The notes beneath the pieces were generated by a model. It was not told the DNA's origin. It worked only from the letters and a program-made list of their open reading frames with translations, and did not search any database. A stretch of DNA of 8,593 bases, taken from Candidatus Shapirobacteria bacterium (lineage in GTDB: Bacteria; Patescibacteriota; Microgenomatia; UBA12405). Position numbers and translations under genes: made by a program. Each line of letters starts with the position of its first letter. Within the stretch, counting starts at the first letter, position 1. Below, in pieces: positions 1 to 6,000 of this stretch. The DNA lies in the NCBI GenBank assembly GCA_028701645.1, contig JAQVQI010000025.1, positions 1 through 8,593 of the forward strand, read 5' to 3'.

Positions 1-685
1 ACATGTTATCATCAGGATATCTGGTTTTCCATTTATTGATTTCTGTTTCTAGTAATGATTTGTCATTAGTTTCGAAAAAAGTTATTATACTATTTACTAT
101 TGGTAAAGCCGAATTTTTTTGATCATGAATCATTTCTCTAAGAGAATTAAAACCAACTTCTCGACCGAGTGTTATTCCGTCTTTTCTGTTTTGAAGAATC
201 TTTTGACTATCAATTGCTGGCATTTGTCTTGATCGATAAACCAAACGACTAAAATTACTTGGTTTACATTTTCTAGTTAAGGATTGAAAAATAAAATCAT
301 TAACACTTATTCCGCTAGCCTCATGATCAAAGCTTTTAGTAAAAGCATTGGGATCAAAAAAACTTTCTACACAATCTTTTCCTTCTATTAAAGCTGGAAT
401 AAACCCTTGAATTATTCCCCTAACATGACCTGAAAGAATTTGGTTTTCGTCTAATTTATCAAAACAGCTGTATACGATATTTTTAACTTTTATTTTCTTA
501 TTCTCGTCTAAAGTTGATTGTCTTAGTATTTCGTTTAAATTTAGATCAATTGTTTCCTTTGCTTCTGGTTTTGGAATAATTTCAATTGGTTTTTGTGGGT
601 CTTCAATATAGCCTCGGAATATTTTCTTGGCTTCAGCAAGAAATGATTTTGTTATTCCTGTCTCGTCTGACGATTGCTCTCTCAT
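1..685 (-). CDS. Hypothetical protein, N-terminal part (runs off left edge)
   Basis: An uninterrupted minus-strand reading frame runs from an ATG at 685 to the window edge, giving 228 visible residues and no stop. I do not recognise a family. The protein looks soluble: there is no signal peptide or membrane segment. It starts with a polar stretch (MREQSSDETGITKSF), followed near residues 30-45 by a Pro/Lys/Glu-rich linker. The remainder is charged and mixed helical, with stretches such as GHVRGIIQGFIPALIEGKD and GITLGREVGFNSLREM. The start is chosen because it is the first ATG after the tRNA gene and lies 15 nt downstream of a TATAAT hexamer. The frame stays open further upstream without another ATG. 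There is no Shine-Dalgarno sequence. It lies downstream of tRNA-Val on the same strand, with a 74-bp gap. That the frame is coding is well supported by its length in AT-rich DNA; its function is unknown. Confidence 0.75.
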   Translation of the reverse strand, partial: MREQSSDETGITKSFLAEAKKIFRGYIEDPQKPIEIIPKPEAKETIDLNLNEILRQSTLDENKKIKVKNIVYSCFDKLDENQILSGHVRGIIQGFIPALIEGKDCVESFFDPNAFTKSFDHEASGISVNDFIFQSLTRKCKPSNFSRLVYRSRQMPAIDSQKILQNRKDGITLGREVGFNSLREMIHDQKNSALPIVNSIITFFETNDKSLLETEINKWKTRYPDDNM

Positions 686-700
686 AATTGATCTAATAAT

Positions 701-706
701 ATTATA
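701..706 (-). promoter_or_regulatory. Candidate -10 box for the hypothetical gene
   Basis: A perfect TATAAT on the minus strand ends 15 nt before the ATG at 685. I see no convincing -35 box and no extended TG motif. If used, transcription would start near 694, leaving a leader of about 9 nt. AT-rich DNA makes chance matches common, so this is tentative. Confidence 0.3.
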
Positions 707-759
707 TGTTATCGCTATACAGATGAGTATATAGTGGTTTAAATAAATTCTGTAAATTG

Positions 760-833
760 TGGTTGTTAGAGGACTCGAACCTCTGACCTCTTCGATGTGA
801 ACGAAGCGCTCTAACCAACTGAGCTAAACAACC
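760..833 (-). tRNA. tRNA-Val (anticodon CAC)
   Basis: A complete 74-nt cloverleaf reads on the minus strand. The 7-bp acceptor stem GGTTGTT/AACAACC is perfect. The D arm has GCTC/GAGC with a GG in the loop. The anticodon stem CTTCG/CGAAG encloses the loop TTCACAT, giving anticodon CAC, which reads the valine codon GUG. The T arm AGAGG/CCTCT has the standard loop TTCGAGT. The discriminator base is A, followed in the DNA by CA rather than CCA, so the 3' CCA must be added by a nucleotidyltransferase. A TGATATAAT extended -10 box lies just upstream. The gene is divergent from lepB. Confidence 0.97.
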
Positions 834-845
834 TGGTATTTGGTA

Positions 846-854
846 ATTATATCA
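846..854 (-). promoter_or_regulatory. Extended -10 promoter of tRNA-Val
   Basis: On the minus strand the sequence reads TGATATAAT, a consensus TGn plus TATAAT extended -10 element. It is placed so that transcription would start near 839, about 6 nt before the mature tRNA 5' end. No consensus -35 box is seen, which is typical of extended -10 promoters. It sits within the 37-bp gap shared with divergent lepB. Confidence 0.6.
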
Positions 855-856
855 GC

Positions 857-862
857 TACAAT
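857..862 (+). promoter_or_regulatory. Candidate -10 box for lepB
   Basis: TACAAT, one mismatch from TATAAT, ends 8 nt before the lepB ATG. Transcription from it would start around 868-870, giving a leader of 1-3 nt. No -35 or TGn motif is visible. The support comes from its position and from the similar spacing at rplU and the NHL gene. Confidence 0.35.
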
Positions 863-870
863 TTAAAAGT

Positions 871-1464
871 ATGAAAAACATTTATAAAAACAGACAAGCT
901 GGGTTTAGTATCGGAAATTTTTTACTTGAATTTATTCAATCGATAGTTTTGGCCTTGTCAGTCTTTGTTTTGTTGTATTTATTTATCGCTCAACCAAATG
1001 AAGTTAAAGGGAGCTCAATGTATCCAAATTTTGTAGACAAAGAATACCTATTGACTGAAAAAATAAGTTATCGTTTTGGTGACCCAAAGCGTGGGGATGT
1101 GGTTATCTTCAAAGCTCCAGCAGGAGAACCGTGCGCGGTTGATGGTTGTGAGTATATTAAAAGAATTATCGGAATCCCTGGGGATAAAGTTATGGTTAAA
1201 GAAGGTGATGTTTATTTAAATGGAGAAAAACTAGATCAATCGTTTTTGCCGGAAATGGTTTATTCTTCGCCAGGCGATTTTTGTACAGAAGGAGTTGAGG
1301 TTGAGGTTCCTGAAGGACAATATCTCTGTTTTGGGGATAATCGACCAAACTCAAGAGACGGCCGTGAATTTGGACCAATAAATAAAGATTTAATTATCGG
1401 AAAAGCTTTTTTTAGATATTGGCCAGTTGAAAAAATAGGTCTAATTCCTAAAGCCTCGTTTTAG
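871..1464 (+). CDS. lepB: Signal peptidase I
   Basis: This is the membrane-bound serine/lysine endopeptidase (family S26) that cleaves signal peptides from exported proteins on the outer face of the membrane. The 197-residue protein has one N-terminal membrane segment at about 20-41. The catalytic serine box follows it directly (GSSMYP, Ser49). The catalytic lysine lies in YIKRIIGIPGD (Lys97), and box E is GDNRPNSRDGR (155-165). All active-site boxes are intact and the length is typical of compact bacterial forms. The start is fixed by an in-frame TAA at 844-846 with no other start in between. No Shine-Dalgarno sequence precedes it. Unusually, the extracytoplasmic part has four cysteines (88, 93, 138, 153). 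The gene is divergent from tRNA-Val and convergent with parB, and the two stop codons overlap. Confidence 0.96.
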   Translation: MKNIYKNRQAGFSIGNFLLEFIQSIVLALSVFVLLYLFIAQPNEVKGSSMYPNFVDKEYLLTEKISYRFGDPKRGDVVIFKAPAGEPCAVDGCEYIKRIIGIPGDKVMVKEGDVYLNGEKLDQSFLPEMVYSSPGDFCTEGVEVEVPEGQYLCFGDNRPNSRDGREFGPINKDLIIGKAFFRYWPVEKIGLIPKASF

Positions 1465-2309
1465 TTGTTTATATTGGTCAAATCTTTCTCACAAATTTTT
1501 TTGTAGAGTTCTTTTAAATTGGCAAAACGACGATCAACTGTGCCTTTAAATTGAAAAGTAACCTGGGTGACGACATTTGTTTGGGTGATTTTGACATTAG
1601 TTGTTTTGTCTTCAAAAAATTCTTTAAAATCTCCACTAATAGTATCGAGTTTTGATTTTAAAAACTGTGGCAGATTTTCTTTGGTAATCGGAACTGTCCC
1701 CTCTTCAATTTTTTTGCGCATTCGTCTGGCAATGTCTTCAGCTCGTCGGACAGACGCTTTTTCTCTAAGTACAATTTTATAAGCTTCAATAGTAAGCCTA
1801 GTATCGCCAATGCTTGATAAAGCTCGAGCATGGCCTTCACTTATCAATCCAGAAAGTAAACCGTCTTTTAGGGCGTCTGGTAGCGTTAAAAGCTTTAAGC
1901 AATTTATTACATAGGGAACACTTTTACTTATTTTTTTGGCAATTTGATGATTGTCAAATTGAAATTCATCTTTTAGCCTCAAAAAGGCTTTGGCTCTTTC
2001 GATTGGATTTAGGTCTTTTCTTTGGACATTTTCAACAATAGCCATTTCGAGCATTTGTTGAGGATTAGTTTCTTTAACAATCGCGGGGACATATTCAAGT
2101 TTTAAAATTCTAGCAGCTCGCCAACGACGTTCACCAGCAATAATTTGAAAACCGGCTGGAGTTTTGGCAACGATTAGGGGCTCAAGTATTCCATGTTCTC
2201 TGATTGACTCAACTAATTCGGCTACCGATTCTGGAGAAATAATTCCGCGAGGTTGAAGTGGGTTTGGTTCGAGTTGGTTAGTCGGTATTTGAGTTACTTG
2301 TTTCATCAT
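1461..2309 (-). CDS. parB: Chromosome-partitioning protein ParB
   Basis: ParB-type CTP-dependent DNA clamp that loads at parS sites and supports chromosome segregation. The 282-residue protein has the full three-part layout. The N-terminal nucleotide-binding domain (about 5-98) includes LEPNPLQPR, the AGERRWRAAR box (GERR at 59-62) and ENVQRKDLNPIE (from 93). A helix-turn-helix DNA-binding domain follows (about 119-145), with the usual GLISEGHARAL segment (154-164). A C-terminal dimerisation region covers about 225-275. The start is an ATG-ATG pair (2309 or 2306); neither has a Shine-Dalgarno sequence. It lies 69 bp downstream of rpmA on the same strand and could be read from the rplU promoter. 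No parA neighbour is present in the window, although parA and parB are often adjacent. Confidence 0.95.
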   Translation of the reverse strand: MMKQVTQIPTNQLEPNPLQPRGIISPESVAELVESIREHGILEPLIVAKTPAGFQIIAGERRWRAARILKLEYVPAIVKETNPQQMLEMAIVENVQRKDLNPIERAKAFLRLKDEFQFDNHQIAKKISKSVPYVINCLKLLTLPDALKDGLLSGLISEGHARALSSIGDTRLTIEAYKIVLREKASVRRAEDIARRMRKKIEEGTVPITKENLPQFLKSKLDTISGDFKEFFEDKTTNVKITQTNVVTQVTFQFKGTVDRRFANLKELYKKICEKDLTNINN

Positions 2310-2378
2310 AAAACAAGCTTACTATGAAAAGAGTCGTGAAAAAAGGAGTGAAAAATAAATCAAAATATATCAGAGAAG

Positions 2379-2630
2379 TTAGGCCTTGATCACAGATATG
2401 ATATTTTTGCCTAATTTCTTGAAGAATTTGACAATTCCAGGTCGAACGGCGTAGATAGTAAAATCTTTTCCAGTTTTGACACCAGTACCGGCATGGAAAC
2501 TAGAACCAACTTGTCGAACGATTATTTGGCCGACATCTATTTTTTGACCACCAAATTTTTTGACTCCACGTCTTTGCCCGGGTCGGTTTGTTTTTTGATT
2601 TGTTTTACCTTGTGATTTTGTATGTGCCAT
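2379..2630 (-). CDS. rpmA: 50S ribosomal protein L27
   Basis: Large-subunit protein whose N-terminal tail reaches the peptidyl-transferase centre. The 83 residues match L27 throughout: MAHTKSQGKT at the start, RRGVKKFGGQ (20-29), and the signature region GQIIVRQVGSSFHAG (34-48), then GKDFTIYAVRPGIVKF. The usual Arg/Arg-Gly of RQRG is RQVG here. The protein begins directly with MAHT, so it lacks the cleavable N-terminal extension known from Firmicutes; consistent with that, no Prp protease gene sits between rplU and rpmA. It is 52 bp downstream of rplU, the classic gene order. No Shine-Dalgarno sequence precedes the ATG. Confidence 0.97.
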   Translation of the reverse strand: MAHTKSQGKTNQKTNRPGQRRGVKKFGGQKIDVGQIIVRQVGSSFHAGTGVKTGKDFTIYAVRPGIVKFFKKLGKNIISVIKA

Positions 2631-2682
2631 GGTTTAGATAATTAGCTATTAGCTTTTAGTAAATAGTAAAAAATTATAAAGT

Positions 2683-2997
2683 TTATAAAGTGATTTTGGT
2701 AATTTTTATTTCGCTTAGTTGAGGCCTAAAACCAGTAGTTTTTCGATATCGAGACTTTGATTTGTATTTAAAAACAGTTAACTTTTCGCCTTTGTAATTT
2801 TTTAATACTTCAAATTCGACAAGGGCGTCTTTAACTGTTGGAGTTCCAATTTTAATTTTGTCATCATTAGCAGTAAGTAAAACTTGATCGGTTGAACTTT
2901 TTTCGCCTTCTTTTAGGTTTAAGTTGTCAACTGATAATTTTTGGTTTTCTTCAACTTTAAATTGAGTGCCAGAGATGGCGATAACAGCGTATTTCAT
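2683..2997 (-). CDS. rplU: 50S ribosomal protein L21
   Basis: Large-subunit ribosomal protein that binds 23S rRNA. The 104-residue length is normal. It begins MKYAVIAISGTQFKVEE, the standard L21 opening, and has the C-terminal signature at 76-98, including KYKSKSRYRKTTGFR. A strong promoter ends 8 nt upstream of the ATG, so the mRNA would carry almost no leader. This also leaves no room for an L21-type autoregulatory leader or for a ribosome-binding site. It heads the rplU-rpmA pair, with parB following downstream on the same strand. Confidence 0.97.
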   Translation of the reverse strand: MKYAVIAISGTQFKVEENQKLSVDNLNLKEGEKSSTDQVLLTANDDKIKIGTPTVKDALVEFEVLKNYKGEKLTVFKYKSKSRYRKTTGFRPQLSEIKITKITL

Positions 2998-3005
2998 ACT
3001 TGTCG

Positions 3006-3033
3006 ATTATAACATAGTAAAAGAAGTTGACAA
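3006..3033 (-). promoter_or_regulatory. rplU-rpmA promoter, apparently leaderless
   Basis: On the minus strand TTGTCA (3033-3028, one mismatch from TTGACA) is followed by a 16-nt spacer and then TATAAT (3011-3006). The base pattern TGT just before TATAAT also makes it an extended -10. It is the best promoter in the window. The expected start is at 2999-3000, only 2-3 nt before the rplU ATG at 2997, so the transcript should be essentially leaderless. Confidence 0.8.
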
Positions 3034-3038
3034 TATAC

Positions 3039-3066
3039 AAAAAAATTAATCTCCAAAAGTTTTTGG
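3039..3066 (-). terminator. Weak candidate terminator after the NHL-repeat gene
   Basis: On the minus strand a short hairpin CCAAA-AACT-TTTGG (3066-3053) overlaps the last codons of the NHL gene. It is followed, after a 7-nt gap that includes the stop codon, by a run of seven T (3045-3039). The stem has only two G-C pairs and the T run is not adjacent, so it is a poor match to an intrinsic terminator. It is the only such structure I see between this gene and rplU. Confidence 0.25.
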
Positions 3067-6000
3067 CAAAATAATAGTGTTCCAGGCATTTATAATAGAT
3101 TTTTTAACAGTATTAGTAGTGTTTTTAATAATGTTATTTGCTTTTGTAGTTACAGAGTAACGATAATAAATTCTAGAATTGGTTTTAAATTGCATAATAT
3201 TGCTCCAATTGCCGGGCATACAACCGTTTTGGCCTCTGACTTTAACATAGTAAGTTGTATTTGGTTTTAAACTGTAAATAGTATGTGATTGGACCCCCTC
3301 ACGAAGAAGTGTTACTTTTTCTCCGTGTTCTTCTGCATTATTGTTTATTGAAGAAAAGCTTATAAAGTAATCATTAGTATCGGTTTGTGGGGTAAAGTAT
3401 ATTTTGGCCTTGTTTGATAAAGCATCTATTTGGAACAAATCAGAAGTTAATAATGGTTTTGTTGAATGGCAATTGTGGTCTTGAACATAGTTTGCTGGAG
3501 AAGAAGTATTGTTTGGCGTTTGGGTGGTATTTTTTAAGACAGCAAAAGTGGTGGCATGAGTAGTTTGAAAAGTACAATTACTATTAGTTATCAAACAAGT
3601 AGTCTCATTGTTCCAAATGTTTTCCGGATCTCCATCACGATGGTATTTTACTTGGAGGGTCTGATTGTTGTAGTTTGAACTAACTGGAATAATAACAGTA
3701 ACTGGTTTAGAAAAAGTCAGATTAATATTAGGAATACCAAATTGGAGAGAACTGATAGTATTGTCTAATTTTGTTTTTATTTCAGTAGTGTTGTTTATAG
3801 TCCTAAATTGAGTTAAATCAACAGTACTAGCCCCTATAGGAGCAACTACTGTTTGAGCTGGAAAAACAATAGAGGCGGATCCAGTTAAGAAAGTGTAATT
3901 AATATTGAAAGTAAAATTGGAAACCAAGGTTGGATCAGTTGAGCCTATATTTATAAATTCACGAGAAATTTCGTTATTTATTTTTGTAGCATCGACATCA
4001 GAAATTGTTCGAGTGTTAGTGAATTCAGCGGTGAGACTAATATCGTCATCTTCGACAACATCAAATCTTGGATTGGTAATAGACCCATCACTCCATTGCA
4101 AAAAAGAATAACCTTCATTACCTATAGCAACTACGGGGGTAGAGCTTTGTCCAACAGAAATGCTTTGGGTGGTTGTTCCGGTTATTGAACCATTTTCTAA
4201 AGCTGAATAGTTTATGGTAAAAGTTGGAGCAGAATAATAAATTAATTTTTGGATTCGATTGTTACCACCATCGACTACATAAACATTCCCAACACTATCA
4301 ACTACTAAATCCATGGGGTTATAGAAATAAACTGAGATCGTAGCCAAAACCTTCCTTACAAGGTTATTGAATAAATAGGTTAGTTTGTTAAAAAATCCAT
4401 TAGGATTTGAATACGAAATTACGTTATCAATAATTGGTCCGTTGTATTCACCTATTGCTGACCAGGTGGTGGTTCCAATATCATATTTTTGAATTCGATG
4501 ATTTGCAGTATCGGCAACATAGATATTACCGAGATTATCTGTGTCAATTCCTTTTGGATTATTAAATTCGCCAACTCCTGATCCCTCGCTTCCCATTGTA
4601 GTCCAAGTTGATGTTCCAATATCATATTTTTGGATTCGATGATTTGCAGTATCGGCAACAAAAATATTGCCAATTGAATCAATTGTTATTCCGTTAGGAT
4701 AATTAAATTGTCCAACCTCTGACCCTACGCTTCCAATTACTGACCAAGTGGTGGTTCCAATATCATATTTTTGGATTCGATGATTTTCAGTATCAACTAT
4801 ATAAATATTACTATTATTATCTATAACTATCCCAGTTGGCCACTTGAATTGACCAACTTCTGAACCATAGCTTCCCATAGTTGTCCAGGCTGTCGTGCCG
4901 ATATCATATTTCTGAATCCGGCTATTATCACTGTCAGTTACATAAATATTGCCATTATTATCAATAGATAAATCTATTGGATAATAAAATTGGCCGATAT
5001 CTGAACCTTCACCTCCCATTTCTATCCAAGTGGTCGTACCAATATCATATTTTTGAATTCGATGATTACCACTATCAGTTACATAAACATTGCCGTAAGT
5101 GTCAAGACTAATTCCATGTGGTTCATTAAATTGTCCAATAGCTGACCCTTGACTTCCCATGGCTGTCCAATTTGTAGTTTCTGGGTCGTATTTTTGGATT
5201 CGATGATTACCACTATCAGCTACATAAACATTCCCTTGGAGATCAACTGCTATTCCTCTAAGGTCATCAAAGTCTTCTAAAATAGCGACAGCTAATATTT
5301 GATTGAAAAATTTATCAAAAATTTTTTTAAGATTTACCAATATTTTATCAGTGACCCCATTAAAAGTTGGGTTTAGACAAATATCATTAGAATCACCGAT
5401 GACTAACCAGGTTTGTGAATCATTAGAATATTTTTGGATTCGACCATTACAACTATCAGTCACATAAATATCGTCACTGTTATCAATAGTTATGTCATAA
5501 GGATTATTAAATTGTCCGACTGCTGAACCGTAACTCCCCATAGCTTCCCAGGTAGTTGTGCCGATATTATATTTCTGAATTCGATTGTTGCCACTATCAG
5601 CTACAAAAATATTATTACTAGTGTCAATACTTATACCAGAAGGATAAATAAATTCTCCAACAGCAACACCAGCACTTCCTATCACCTCCCAAGTAGTTGT
5701 GCCGATATTATATTTTTGAATCCGGAAATTATTAGTATCGGCCACATAAATATTGCCACTAGTGTCAACGGTTATCCCTCGAGGGTTGTCAAATTGTCCG
5801 ACAGCTGAACCAGCACTTCCTATCACCTCCCAAGTAGTTGTGCCGATATTATATTTTTGAATCCGTGAGCTACTCCACTCAGTCACATAAATATTGCCAC
5901 TGGTGTCGATATCTATACCAGAAGGACCATAAATTTCTCCTAAAGCAAAACCTTCACTCCCAATAATTGTCCAAATACTGGTTCCAATATCATATTTTTG

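Noticed and set aside
1440..1500. Terminator between lepB and parB
   Set aside because: No stable GC stem with a T run is visible on either strand; GGCCAG/TTGGTC similarities are direct, not inverted.
1567..2041. Plus-strand open frames inside parB, and similar ones opposite rodA, ileS and the NHL gene
   Set aside because: They lie antisense to strongly supported genes, show no family features and are explained as shadows of the real reading frames.
2331..2355. Possible parS-like site upstream of parB (CGTGAAA at 2335-2341, GTGAAAAA at 2348-2355)
   Set aside because: Only one half-site is matched and the repeats are direct, not palindromic; likely chance in A-rich DNA.
2641..2690. Tandem short repeats in the rplU-rpmA gap (ATTAGCT twice at 2641-2654; TTATAAAG at 2674-2681 and 2683-2690)
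   Set aside because: Two copies each of 7-8 bp in very AT-rich DNA; no stem or known operator form, so no feature called.
4452..4682. Minus-strand 76-codon frame inside the NHL repeats
   Set aside because: It is a frame-shifted reading of the blade repeats, with the same repeated words twice; no independent coding evidence.
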